Counted from the first letter of the stretch, positions 34,229 through 41,189 are shown. The stretch is DNA of 56,961 nt from DAOPJM01 sp964490325 (GCA_964490325.1 CAZBBX010000013.1:1-56961); one strand, 5' to 3'. Notes: generated by a model not told the origin, from the letters alone. Numbers and translations: made by a program.

Positions 34229-34691
34229 GGATGGGATGCGCCTTGCCCTGCTGGAGGCGCAAAAGGCCTATGCAGAGGACGAAACACCCGTAGGCGCGGT
34301 GCTGCTTTGCGGGGATACGCTGCTGTGCGCCGCGCACAATCGGACGGAGCAGCTGCACGACCCCTGCGCCCACGCGGAGTTCCTTGCGCTTGGCGAGGGG
34401 TATCGAAGGCGCGGCTCCCTGTCGGGCTGCACCCTGTTTGTGACCATGGAGCCCTGCGCGTTCTGTACGGGCGCGATGCTTCTGCTGAAGCTGCCGCGCC
34501 TTGTCTATGGCGCCTTTGACGAAAGGGCGGGCTGCTGCGGCAGCCGCATCGACCTGACCGACCATTGGTTTTTGCACAGCGTGGAGACCTATGGCGGTAT
34601 ATTGGAGGCGGACTGTGCGGGGCTGCTGACAAGCTACTATAAGGCCAAACGCGGCGCATCCGACGGCGATATCCAAGAGCGCAAAAAGTAA
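34218..34691 (+). CDS. tadA: tRNA(adenine34) deaminase TadA-type
   Basis: A 157-residue zinc deaminase converting A34 to inosine in tRNA-Arg. Zinc and catalytic residues are HAE at 52-54 and PCAFC with Cys80 and Cys83. The start ATG overlaps the end of truA, pairing two tRNA-anticodon-loop modifying enzymes. The DPCAHAEFLAL and MEPCAFCTGAMLL blocks fit TadA, although other nucleoside deaminases share them. Confidence 0.88.
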   Translation: MKLEDGMRLALLEAQKAYAEDETPVGAVLLCGDTLLCAAHNRTEQLHDPCAHAEFLALGEGYRRRGSLSGCTLFVTMEPCAFCTGAMLLLKLPRLVYGAFDERAGCCGSRIDLTDHWFLHSVETYGGILEADCAGLLTSYYKAKRGASDGDIQERKK

Positions 34692-34734
34692 GGTTCTAAG
34701 GCAAATTTGACACGATCCATTTTGGGCGTCCGTC

Positions 34735-34763
34735 TTGTGCGGGGGCTTTTCGTGTGCTACAAT
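34735..34763 (+). promoter_or_regulatory. Promoter of the secreted beta-helix dockerin gene
   Basis: TTGTGC (34735-34740) and TACAAT (34758-34763), 17-base spacer, 26 bases before the ATG at 34790. Confidence 0.6.
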
Positions 34764-34789
34764 ATATCTATACGATCTGCGGAGGGCTT

Positions 34790-37745
34790 ATGAAACGCTT
34801 TTTTGCTTTTGCGCTTGTTTTATCCCTGCTGTTGTCCGTACTTTCCGAGCCGCTGTCCGTTTCATCGGAGGCGCTCGGCACCTCTTCCTCTGCCGCCGCA
34901 GGCGTTTCAAGCGCCCTGTCAAACGGTGGGCAGCAGGATCTTAGCGGGGATCTGACGACCTTCCATGTGACCTCCAACATCAGCGGGGTCGACATCTATG
35001 TAGACGGCGTCTTCACCGACAAGGTGACCCCCGCCGATGTAGACGTCCAAAGTGCCGCTGCGGTCACCCTGTCGCTGAGGGGCTATGCCACCACCGCCGC
35101 AGCCGTTGAAAACAACTCCATAAACTTTACGCTTGCAGCAGAGCTTGTGCCGTCCGGCTGCAGCAGTCACACCCTGACCGTTACGACAGAGGACGACAGC
35201 GTGGACGCCAACGACTCCGTCCTGTCCCTGCGCGAGGCCGTGCAGCTTGCCATGGCGGACACGAGCGAGGATTGGATCGTGATCGACTTTGCGGACGATG
35301 TGATCCACCCTGCGATCTATGCAAGCATCGTGATCAACGAACGCGGCAAAATCACTATCAACGGCGGCGGGGACGTTGTCGTTCCCTCCTATGGCTGGGA
35401 GGGAGCCATCAAGCCCTTGACCGCAAATCTCCGGATCGTCGATCTGATCTTTGACGGCAATTCGCAAAACACCTGCCTGAGTCTGCGTCCCGTCGGCGAC
35501 GAGGTCGCGGCCCTGCACATTGACGAGCTGTACATCCTCGGCTGCACCTTCTCGGACACCTGGGAGGTCGGCGTCACCACCTGCGTGCCATATGGCAGGG
35601 GCGGTACGGACTACGGCAGCGACTACACGGTCAACTATAAGGACCTTACCTTTGCAGGCAACAGCTTTCAAAAAACGCGGCTCTTCTCCTTCGCCGCCGC
35701 GGGGGACGGCGATTACAATGTCATTGACGGCTACTATGTCCTTGCCAACCAATTTGTAGACGGCGGCATCGGTATGCTTGCGGCCGACGCGCACACCGGC
35801 TATGTCTACGGAGACACGAACATGGCGTACTGCGAGTACAACATCCTAAAAAATGTGCTCGTTTCGGGGAACACCATCACCATGACCGAGAACACGCCTG
35901 CCGTCTATGAGGCTCTTTTGGGTATCGGCACGGCGAACCTTGGCAACAGCAACAACTTGGTCGAGTATGTGGAAGTGCGCAACAACACCACCCGCATCAC
36001 AGGCGGCGACAAGAACATGTATTCCGCCGTCAACATCACCAATGCCGCCGTTGCGGATGTGGGCAATGACAAGTATTCCATTTCCGAACGCACGCACTCG
36101 ACCTCCAACAATACAATGCGGTATGTGTCCGTGCACAACAACGATCTTGCGCTTGGCAACGGAAGGGAGTTTGCCGTCTGCAACGTCAGCGCAGGCGAAG
36201 GCTGTCAGTACGGCTCCGACAACACGATGGAGCATATCGACATCCTTAACAACAGCATCTATGCGGCGCACGGCGTAGTCATTGCCAACTTTGTCAAGAC
36301 CGCCAAAAGCTGTGACTGCCTGAATAATACCCTCTCCTCTGTTCGCTTCGAGGGGAATACGCTGTATGCCGATACGGAGCTGTATTGGGACGTGGGACTG
36401 CTGGTCGCGGGGACGCAGATAAGCAACCACGGGCAGCAGGCTGTCGCATACCCGAACTACGCGGGGACGTTTTCCGACGTCACCATCAGCAACAACGATA
36501 TCTCCGGCTACGGATACGGTATCCTTTGCGCAGGCAGTGCAGGCGACTATGGCGTGGGGGCAAACGTCTCTGACATAAGCATCGACCATAACCGCATCAC
36601 CACCGCTAACTATAACAGCTATGCGGAGGTGGACGTTGGGATCCTTGTGGCGGGAAGCGCGCTGCAGACCCACAGCGATCCCGCAAACCCCGAAGGTTCG
36701 CCGCTGCAGCCGTCCAACAAGGATTGCAGCGTCACGAACGTTTCCTTAAGCGACAATAGTATTACCGCTCGGCTGGGCATACTGGTCTGCGGGAATGAGA
36801 TAGAGAACCTCGGAGACGGCGTGTCAACGGGCAACAGCGTGAACGGCGTTACCCTAAGCGGCAACAGTGTGACGCTGCGAACGCTTAAGACGGGTGAGCA
36901 GGGGCTGAATCTGCCTGCCGTCCTTCTTGCAGGCGCGGTCGATTACTGGGGTCGGCTGGCCTCTGCGGTCTCCAACGGAACGGTCGCGTACAGCGTTCCC
37001 GCCTACCTGAAGGGCAATGTCGTCACGGACGTGAGCCTCGCGGATACGACCGTTGTTGACTTTGCCGTTGGCGTCTTGCGCTGCGAGACGATCGACACCG
37101 CGCAGCTGAACGCTTGGGAGCACCTTGGCGATGGGACATATCGCCTTACGGATAACGCAACGAATATCAGCGATGTGTATACCTACCTCAGCGTGCCGCT
37201 CTACACGGCCACGCCTACGCCTGTGGTGACGGCTACGCCTACGCCCACGGCGACTGCTACGCCCAAGCCGACAGCGACCGCTACGCCTACGCCCACGGCG
37301 ACTGCTACGCCCAAGCCGACAGCGACCGCTACGCNNNNNNNNNNNNNNNNNNNNNNNNNNNNNNNNNNNNNNNNNNNNNNNNNNNNNNNNNNNNNNNNNN
37401 NNNNNNNNNNNNNNNNNNNNNNNNNNNNNNNNNNCTACGCCCACGGCGACTGCTACGCCCAAGCCTACGGCCACAGCAACGCCTAAGCCGACTGCCACCG
37501 CTGCGGCTACGCCTACGGCGACCGCTACGGCTGCCGCCATCCTTTGGGGCGATGCAAACGGGGACAAAGCCGTTACGGCGGCCGACGCCGCAACGATCCT
37601 GCGCTGGGGCGTCAAGCTCGCCACCGCAGCGGACATCGACCTTGACGTTTCCGATGTCAACCACGACGGTAAGGTCAGCTCCGATGACGCGGCAAAGATC
37701 CTGCGCTGGACCGTCAAGCTCGAAAGCAGCTTGGATCCGCTGTGA
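34790..37745 (+). CDS. Secreted beta-helix protein with PEGA-like, CSLREA-like and C-terminal dockerin domains (interrupted by scaffold gap)
   Basis: A large exported protein. From the ATG at 34790 (GGAGG upstream) a signal peptide MKRFFAFALVLSLLLSVLS is followed by a PEGA-like domain (VDIYVDGVFTDKVTP), a CSLREA-like start (DSVLSLREAVQLA) and about 600 residues rich in Asn/Ser/Ile with NNS/NNT turns, typical of a right-handed parallel beta-helix. Then comes a Thr/Pro/Ala linker (repeats of TATPTP and TATPKP) that runs into 100 N. After the gap, in a different frame, the linker resumes and ends with a type I dockerin: GDANGDKAVTAADAATILRW and DVNHDGKVSSDDAAKILRW, stop at 37745. The frame change is explained by an arbitrary gap length. 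Ligand of the beta-helix is unknown; a carbohydrate or adhesive role is inference. Confidence 0.82.
37335..37434. other. Scaffold gap of 100 N in a tandem-repeat linker
   Basis: Exactly 100 undetermined bases, the usual placeholder for an unknown distance. Both sides carry the same degenerate Thr/Pro/Ala-coding repeat, so the assembler most likely broke on it. For the gene to stay in frame the true missing length must be divisible by three. Confidence 0.97.
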
Positions 37746-37831
37746 CTCCCCCTTGGCAAAGGGAACGCTGCTTGCGGCGGCAGGCTGCGATTTTTTGAAA
37801 ATCGAACAGAACAAAATCGCTGTCAAAACTG

Positions 37832-37860
37832 TTGACAAGTTTGGAGCTTTTTGCTATACT
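37832..37860 (+). promoter_or_regulatory. Promoter of tRNA-Ser pair
   Basis: TTGACA (37832-37837) and TATACT (37855-37860), 17-base spacer, 14 bases before tRNA-Ser(TGA). Confidence 0.85.
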
Positions 37861-37874
37861 CTCAAAGTACGCGA

Positions 37875-37962
37875 GGAGATGTGTCCGAGTGGTTTATGGA
37901 GGCGGTCTTGAAAACCGTTGATGCGAAAGCATCCGTGGGTTCAAATCCTACCATCTCCGCCA
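37875..37962 (+). tRNA. tRNA-Ser (TGA)
   Basis: Acceptor GGAGATG/CATCTCC, anticodon loop CTTGAAA (anticodon TGA), long variable arm GATGC-GAAA-GCATC, T-arm with TTCAAAT, CCA encoded. Class II tRNA as expected for serine. Confidence 0.95.
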
Positions 37963-37976
37963 TCTTCCAAGTATTC

Positions 37977-38069
37977 GGAGAAATACCCAAGAGGTTATAA
38001 GGGGCTCCCCTGCTAAGGGAGTAGACTGAGTGTATCGGTGCGTGGGTTCGAATCCCACTTTCTCCGCCA
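37977..38069 (+). tRNA. tRNA-Ser (GCT)
   Basis: Acceptor GGAGAAA/TTTCTCC, anticodon stem CTCCC/GGGAG with loop CTGCTAA (anticodon GCT), variable arm, T-arm GTGGG-TTCGAAT-CCCAC, CCA encoded. Its 3' 26 bases serve as an integration site and recur at 40538-40563. Confidence 0.95.
38044..38069 (+). repeat. attL-like repeat (end of intact tRNA-Ser)
   Basis: 26 bases from GGGTTCGAATCCC to TCTCCGCCA, covering the T-loop, acceptor 3' strand and CCA; identical to 40538-40563. Confidence 0.9.
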
Positions 38070-38072
38070 CGG

Positions 38073-38101
38073 AAAAAGCTCCATGATTTGGGGCTTTTTT
38101 C
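38073..38101 (+). terminator. Terminator after tRNA-Ser, supplied by the element
   Basis: AAAGCTCC/GGGGCTTT stem (one G-T pair) with 7-base loop and six T. It restores termination of the tRNA operon after insertion moved the original terminator to 40569. Confidence 0.75.
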
Positions 38102-38113
38102 TTTTATGCAATC

Positions 38114-38136
38114 CTCCCAAAAACACGCAAAAACAC
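38114..38136 (+). repeat. Arm-type repeat, left end of element
   Basis: CTCCCAAAAACACGC followed by AAAAACAC, matched at 40363-40386 with one extra C. Paired direct sites near both att ends resemble integrase arm-binding sites. Confidence 0.6.
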
Positions 38137-38201
38137 GTTTTTGATACGCCTTCCAACGTTGAGCAAGACGCAACGTTGATTTGCTCTGATGCTCGCACAT
38201 C

Positions 38202-38432
38202 CTACTCTTTTGATTCATGTGCGAATGCACCTAATGTATCCATGATGCGGTTATGTCCAGCCAGTCCGCGCAACTCACCGATCGTCAATTTGGATCGCGA
38301 GGACATCAAGGACGCGAATGTATACCAAAGCTAAAACGAGGTAACAGCGGTTATATCAAGTGATTCGCAGAACTGTATCCATTGTTTCGCAACACAGTGA
38401 GTTCTCGTGCACGCACGAGGGCTGAAAATTAC
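38202..38432 (-). pseudogene. Tyrosine integrase C-terminal remnant
   Basis: Read on the minus strand, the frame ending at TAG 38202-38204 gives KQWIQFCESLDITAV, then an in-frame TAG (38331-38333), then LWYTFASLMSSRSKLT and GELRGLAGHNRIMDT plus FAHESKE. This matches the end of phage-type tyrosine recombinases (Trp-x-x-Phe-Cys, the RHTFASL box degraded to WYTFASL, and the LLGH box as LAGH). The catalytic Arg and first His of RHTF are lost, the tail Tyr is not evident, and the N-terminal two thirds is missing, replaced upstream by the neighbouring gene. It points toward the att site, the normal place for an integrase. Confidence 0.72.
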
Positions 38433-38944
38433 GGATTACACTTTGAACAGGGATGCCGCCCTGAACTAACAGCTTTCTGCCGTGTTTTGAAAAGAATGAG
38501 GTTTTCCTCTTTGATTTCGTTTACATAAATGCAGTTTGGCTTGTGAAAAACATTACTGTTCTTGCTTGCGACATACGAATATGTATCCACGCTGCCCTCC
38601 CCTTCAAAGCCTCGCGTAGCAACCACCGTAACAAATAGCGCAATGAGCAAAGCCACAACGATCAATTTAGCTACGCCACTGTTAAAGTGAAACTTTCCCT
38701 CATTCACAGGCTCCTTCTTAGATTCAGGCTTAACTTTGTTCTTTGCATTATCGTCTACAACGGTTTTGATAATAATAACGCACGGAAAGCCAAAAACTGC
38801 GAGTGGAAACGGGATCACAAGCAACATCGCCCACGAAGCATCAGGCGAAACCAAAGGCCAATAAAAGCACTGCCACACCGAAAGCAAACAAATAATCCCG
38901 AAAATAGCAGCAACCACTATTGCAGGAATGTTAGACTTTTTCAT
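38429..38944 (-). CDS. Membrane protein with C-terminal Ada-like zinc-binding module
   Basis: A 171-residue protein with two N-terminal helices (IPAIVVAAIFGIICLLSVW and a second around LLVIPFPLAVFGF), a charged loop, a third helix (LIVVALLIALFVTVVATRG) and a C-terminal domain with YVASKNSNVFHKPNC, LILFKTRQKAVSSG and HPCSKCNP. That domain matches the metal-binding module of Ada-type proteins, with Cys/Cys-x-x-Cys ligands, often found attached to unrelated proteins in Firmicutes. The ATG at 38944 is preferred over 38968 because GGGAGG is nine bases upstream. Codon use and GC are lower than in the flanking chromosome. Role within the element is unknown. Confidence 0.75.
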   Translation of the reverse strand: MKKSNIPAIVVAAIFGIICLLSVWQCFYWPLVSPDASWAMLLVIPFPLAVFGFPCVIIIKTVVDDNAKNKVKPESKKEPVNEGKFHFNSGVAKLIVVALLIALFVTVVATRGFEGEGSVDTYSYVASKNSNVFHKPNCIYVNEIKEENLILFKTRQKAVSSGRHPCSKCNP

Positions 38945-39084
38945 GATCTTCCTCCCATATATTTCCACTTGATTTTTTGGTAATAAACGGTATCATCATA
39001 GTGTATCAAAGTCAATTCATACCATTCACCGTGGTTTCAAAGTCCAATTATGAGGACTTTTGATGATAACTCCTAAAACGAGGA

Positions 39085-39113
39085 TTGTCTTCCCGAACCT
39101 GCTGTGGTATCAT
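39085..39113 (+). promoter_or_regulatory. Promoter of the 35-residue ORF
   Basis: TTGTCT (39085-39090) and TATCAT (39108-39113), 17-base spacer, 38 bases before the ATG at 39152. Confidence 0.55.
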
Positions 39114-39151
39114 AACAACCGAACCAACGTTTGCATGAAAGGAGCGGCACA

Positions 39152-39259
39152 ATGGACGACGATCTCGATAGCATGGAAATTCTTCTCATATCAACCCTAA
39201 GAATTAACTCCACGAAGGCATCCCAAATTATTGATCTTCTAACAGAATCCGATCAATAA
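39152..39259 (+). CDS. Small ORF, 35 residues, function unknown
   Basis: Starts ATG after AAAGGAG with seven intervening bases and encodes MDDDLDSMEILLISTLRI and a short polar tail ending TESDQ. It has a promoter-like sequence upstream and overlaps the 3' end of the convergent repressor gene by 32 bases. No family recognised; a small helical partner of the repressor is possible but unproven. Confidence 0.45.
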   Translation: MDDDLDSMEILLISTLRINSTKASQIIDLLTESDQ

Positions 39260-39575
39260 TTTTCCGCATTTCTGGAGACGCGTTGCGATAACGTTCAATC
39301 ATTTGCAGCTCATCTGCGGACGGAACTGCCCTTTCTGGCGAGACATCGTAGCCCATCAGCCACGATTCGCTAACGCCGAGACCTAATGCAAGAATCGACA
39401 TGCGCTTTCGGTTAGGCGAGAACTTGCCGCTGATATACTGGCTCAAATCGCTCTTTCCGAGGCGGACGCCGTAACGTTCGCAGTATGGCTGGCACCTGTT
39501 GAGTACGTCCACCTGCCGCAGGTTCTTAGACTTCATCGCTTCCTTAATCCGCTGCGCCGTTGTTGCTGTTACCAT
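39228..39575 (-). CDS. XRE-family repressor of the integrated element
   Basis: A 115-residue protein with an N-terminal Cro/CI-type helix-turn-helix (AQRIKEAMKSKNLRQVDVLNRC and LGKSDLSQYISGKFSPNRKRM) and a short C-terminal region (SADELQMIERYRNASPEMRKIIDRIL) typical of small phage repressors, without a LexA-type peptidase domain. The ATG at 39575 leaves eight bases to GGAGA; the ATG at 39581 is too close. It is transcribed divergently from the small ORFs to the right, which is the layout of a lysogeny switch. Confidence 0.85.
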   Translation of the reverse strand: MVTATTAQRIKEAMKSKNLRQVDVLNRCQPYCERYGVRLGKSDLSQYISGKFSPNRKRMSILALGLGVSESWLMGYDVSPERAVPSADELQMIERYRNASPEMRKIIDRILLEDQ

Positions 39576-39607
39576 TTTCATTATCTCCGATACTATGTTA
39601 TGAAAAT

Positions 39608-39703
39608 AGTATACCACGGCAGAAACAAATGTTCAATAAAAATCAATAAAGTTCAACATTTCAAAACAAAAGTATTGACAAAATTCGCATCCAATGCTAT
39701 GAT
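39608..39703. promoter_or_regulatory. Divergent promoter/operator switch region
   Basis: Minus promoter: TTGAAC (39631-39636), 17 bases, TATACT (39608-39613). Plus promoter: TTGACA (39675-39680), 17 bases, TATGAT (39698-39703). Between them are repeated GTTCAA/ATCAAT units (39631, 39642, 39651), one overlapping the repressor -35, likely operators for the XRE protein. Confidence 0.75.
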
Positions 39704-39755
39704 GTGGATAGTTCTATATTCATATCTTTTCATGGGGAGAAGGGAGGCGTAAAAA

Positions 39756-39812
39756 ATGGGCTACAATTATTCAAAGCTCACAAATAAGAATGAACAACAA
39801 AGCACACTATGA
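39756..39812 (+). CDS. 18-residue ORF, possible Cro/DUF739 remnant
   Basis: Follows GGGAGG with a nine-base spacing and encodes MGYNYSKLTNK plus seven residues. The first eight residues match the conserved start of small Cro-like (DUF739) phage proteins, after which the frame ends; overlapping the next ORF by 23 bases. It may be a leader peptide or the stub of a deleted cro gene. Confidence 0.4.
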   Translation: MGYNYSKLTNKNEQQSTL

Positions 39813-39969
39813 ATGGCAAAAATGCAACCTTGAGCACATCACGTTAAAGCTCAACATTCGCACCGACGCCGACCTTATTGCCGCCCTTGATGGTAAGGCA
39901 AAGGCTACCGAGATTAAGCGCCTTTTGCGCGTTGCTATCGCTTCGGAGGAGGCTCGCAATGACGATTGA
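39790..39969 (+). CDS. Small element protein, 59 residues
   Basis: Encodes a basic/acidic peptide with LKLNIRTDADLIAALDGKAKATEIKRLLRVAI, similar in style to small hypothetical proteins of conjugative elements that carry INIHTEADIIE and IKRLIR blocks. A ribbon-helix-helix-like fold is plausible. It overlaps the next gene by eleven bases, suggesting coupling. Confidence 0.55.
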   Translation: MNNKAHYEWQKCNLEHITLKLNIRTDADLIAALDGKAKATEIKRLLRVAIASEEARNDD

Positions 39970-40360
39970 ACGACTTGCGAATCTGTGCGCAAGCAACTGC
40001 CACGGGCTAACATCGGACGCGCAGCGGGTGCTATCGTGCGTTCGTGCGGGGAAATCTCCAGCAGCATCGGATATCAGGATGCTCGCTCTTGGCTTGCAGC
40101 ATGTGCAGTTCCTGCATGATTCCGACAAGCAGGAAGCTCTTGCGTTGATAGTGGAAGACAACTCGCCGCAAACGAACTTGCATCTTATGAGGGTTAAGCG
40201 GCACATGACGCTCCGCGGACTTTCCGCAGCAAGCGGCGTCTCCTACACCCGAATCAGCGACCTTGAGCATCAGCGGCGCGACATAGGGCGCGTCCGTGCA
40301 ACCACCCTGTGCGCTCTCGCCGCAGCGCTCAAATGCAACCCCGAAGAGCTGCTCGATTGA
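39959..40360 (+). CDS. XRE-family HTH protein of the element
   Basis: A 133-residue protein. The N-terminal half (MTIERLANLCASNCHG and DAQRVLSCVRAG) is helical and unrecognised; the C-terminal half is a Cro/CI helix-turn-helix with MTLRGLSAASGVSYTRISDLE and ATTLCALAAALKCNPEELL. The ATG at 39959 has GGAGGA eight bases upstream, whereas the longer frame lacks a ribosome site. Expressed with the preceding ORFs under the divergent switch, so it may be the antirepressor or a Cro equivalent. Confidence 0.75.
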   Translation: MTIERLANLCASNCHGLTSDAQRVLSCVRAGKSPAASDIRMLALGLQHVQFLHDSDKQEALALIVEDNSPQTNLHLMRVKRHMTLRGLSAASGVSYTRISDLEHQRRDIGRVRATTLCALAAALKCNPEELLD

Positions 40361-40362
40361 TG

Positions 40363-40386
40363 CTCCCAAAAACACGCCAAAAACAC
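40363..40386 (+). repeat. Arm-type repeat, right end of element
   Basis: CTCCCAAAAACACGCC then AAAAACAC; direct-orientation partner of 38114-38136. Confidence 0.6.
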
Positions 40387-40434
40387 TTCCATGTTTTTGT
40401 GCCCATGTAACACCATTGCATACCCGTGAACATC

Positions 40435-40479
40435 AAAGCCCGTTGAATCCCCTACAAAGGCAGGATTCATCGGGCTTTT
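40435..40479 (+). terminator. Terminator at right end of element
   Basis: Long stem AAAGCCCG..GAATCC paired with GGATTC..CGGGCTTT, interrupted by a TT/AT mismatch, with T-run; symmetrical enough to act in both directions. Confidence 0.8.
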
Positions 40480-40537
40480 GTTCGTATTCACACTCACAGT
40501 TTACACACGCGTGTATATCCGCGTTTTCATTATGTGA

Positions 40538-40563
40538 GGGTTCGAATCCCACTTTCTCCGCCA
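40538..40563 (+). repeat. attR-like repeat (tRNA-Ser 3' fragment)
   Basis: 26 bases identical to 38044-38069; no tRNA body upstream of it, so it is a target-site duplicate and not a gene. Confidence 0.92.
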
Positions 40564-40568
40564 AAAAT

Positions 40569-40599
40569 CACCTCTGTCCGTTGGGCAGAGGTGTTTTTT
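40569..40599 (+). terminator. Original tRNA-Ser terminator, displaced
   Basis: CACCTCTG/CAGAGGTG stem with 9-base loop and six T directly after the att duplicate; it would have ended the tRNA-Ser transcript before insertion. Confidence 0.85.
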
Positions 40600-40612
40600 A
40601 TTTTCGGTTTGG

Positions 40613-40641
40613 CGCATATAAAAAGGCGCCGACAGCGCCTT
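40613..40641 (-). terminator. Terminator of the tRNA-like RNA
   Basis: Minus-strand AAGGCGC/GCGCCTT stem, 5-base loop, then TTTTTATAT, three bases after the RNA's closing helix. Confidence 0.85.
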
Positions 40642-40644
40642 CCT

Positions 40645-40715
40645 ACACGAATAGACCGGAATTGAACCGGACCAACGTCCATCAACGTTTGCGACCACCA
40701 CATTGCTATTCGTGT
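40645..40715 (-). ncRNA. Unassigned 71-nt tRNA-like RNA
   Basis: On the minus strand, a perfect 10-bp helix (ACACGAATAG with CTATTCGTGT) closes an RNA that contains a T-arm-like hairpin CCGG-TTCAATT-CCGG next to the 3' strand, a central hairpin AACGT-TGATGG-ACGTT in the anticodon position, and a short GC-N12-GC D-arm-like region with TGGTGG. The tRNA core would be only about 66 bases, seven short of normal, and the central loop has six bases. A consensus promoter puts the transcription start at the helix and a terminator follows at once. It could be a compact or decayed tRNA, or a new tRNA mimic. CCA is not encoded. Confidence 0.6.
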
Positions 40716-40720
40716 GTTGT

Positions 40721-40749
40721 ATTGTACGATGTTCTTGCGTCCTTGTCAA
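40721..40749 (-). promoter_or_regulatory. Promoter of the tRNA-like RNA
   Basis: Minus-strand TTGACA (40744-40749), 17 bases, TACAAT (40721-40726); predicted start within one or two bases of the 10-bp helix. Confidence 0.85.
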
Positions 40750-40812
40750 CCCTTTGGGGGACAAATTCAGATACGGCGGCGCGGCGGGGAAAGAGAGTTG
40801 CGCGGGTAAGGC

Positions 40813-40882
40813 GGGCGGATGGTATCCGCCCCTACGGATGAGAGTGAGCGGGCATGGCGGGCGGATGCTATCCGCCCCTACA
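40813..40882. repeat. Two tandem copies of the GGGCGGAT-ATCCGCCC repeat
   Basis: GGGCGGAT/ATCCGCCCCTAC palindromes at 40813-40835 and 40859-40882, matching the ends of the element at 23546-23748. A GCGGCC-rich hairpin (GTCGCGGCCTTCGGCCGCGGC) follows at about 40884. No coding content in 40750-40930. Confidence 0.8.
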
Positions 40883-40932
40883 GGTCGCGGCCTTCGGCCG
40901 CGGCTTCAAACCCCTCTGAATACATAACCAAA

Positions 40933-40958
40933 CAAAAACCGCCCCTGTTGGGGCGATT
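40933..40958 (-). terminator. Terminator after tRNA-Leu
   Basis: Minus-strand CGCCCC-AACA-GGGGCG type hairpin followed by GTTTTTG, directly downstream of the tRNA. Confidence 0.8.
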
Positions 40959-40964
40959 TTTGTT

Positions 40965-41049
40965 TGGTGCGAATGGAGGGATTTGAACCCTCAAGGATTT
41001 CTCCCGACGGATTTTAAGTCCGTTGCGTATGCCGTTCCGCCACATTCGC
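40965..41049 (-). tRNA. tRNA-Leu (TAA)
   Basis: Acceptor GCGAATG/CATTCGC, anticodon stem ACGGA/TCCGT with loop CTTAAAA (anticodon TAA), long variable arm, T-arm with TTCAAAT, CCA encoded at 40965-40967. Confidence 0.94.
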
Positions 41050-41059
41050 GCTAAGTTGT

Positions 41060-41087
41060 ATTGTAGCAGAAAGTTCCGTTTTGTCAA
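41060..41087 (-). promoter_or_regulatory. Promoter of tRNA-Leu
   Basis: Minus-strand TTGACA (41082-41087), 16 bases, TACAAT (41060-41065), eleven bases before the tRNA. Confidence 0.8.
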
Positions 41088-41189
41088 TCTTTTATAGGAA
41101 GCAGCGCGCTCGTCTGTATCGAGAAAGCCATGCGCCCAACCGTAGGTAAAAGCGCTGCATCCATCCATAGGAAAGGCAGCGGCTATCCT

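Larger units (their letters stand above)
38044..40563. mobile_element. Small integrated element in tRNA-Ser(GCT) with decayed integrase
   Basis: A 26-base perfect direct repeat of the tRNA-Ser 3' end (38044-38069 and 40538-40563) bounds about 2.5 kb of lower-GC DNA. Inside, from left: a terminator, integrase arm-like repeats, a remnant of a tyrosine integrase C-terminus pointing at the tRNA, a membrane protein, a small ORF, a phage-type XRE repressor with divergent promoters, three small plus-strand ORFs, a second arm-like repeat and a terminator. No intact integrase, excisionase, relaxase or capsid gene is present, so it is non-autonomous or a deletion remnant of a phage or integrative element. 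Confidence 0.82.

Noticed and set aside
37435..37486. Direct continuation of the beta-helix frame across the N gap (ending YAHGDCYAQAYGHSNA)
   Set aside because: This is the linker repeat read out of frame because the 100-N placeholder is not a multiple of three; the dockerin frame is the real one.
37210..37510. CRISPR-like or minisatellite array in the Thr/Pro linker
   Set aside because: Repeats are short, degenerate and in frame with a secreted protein; there are no spacers or cas genes.
38038..38334. Plus-strand 98-codon frame at the left end of the element
   Set aside because: Begins inside tRNA-Ser and runs antisense to the integrase remnant; no coding signals.
40538..40563. Second tRNA-Ser gene
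   Set aside because: Only the last 26 bases are present; no D-arm, anticodon arm or 5' acceptor strand, so it is an att duplicate.
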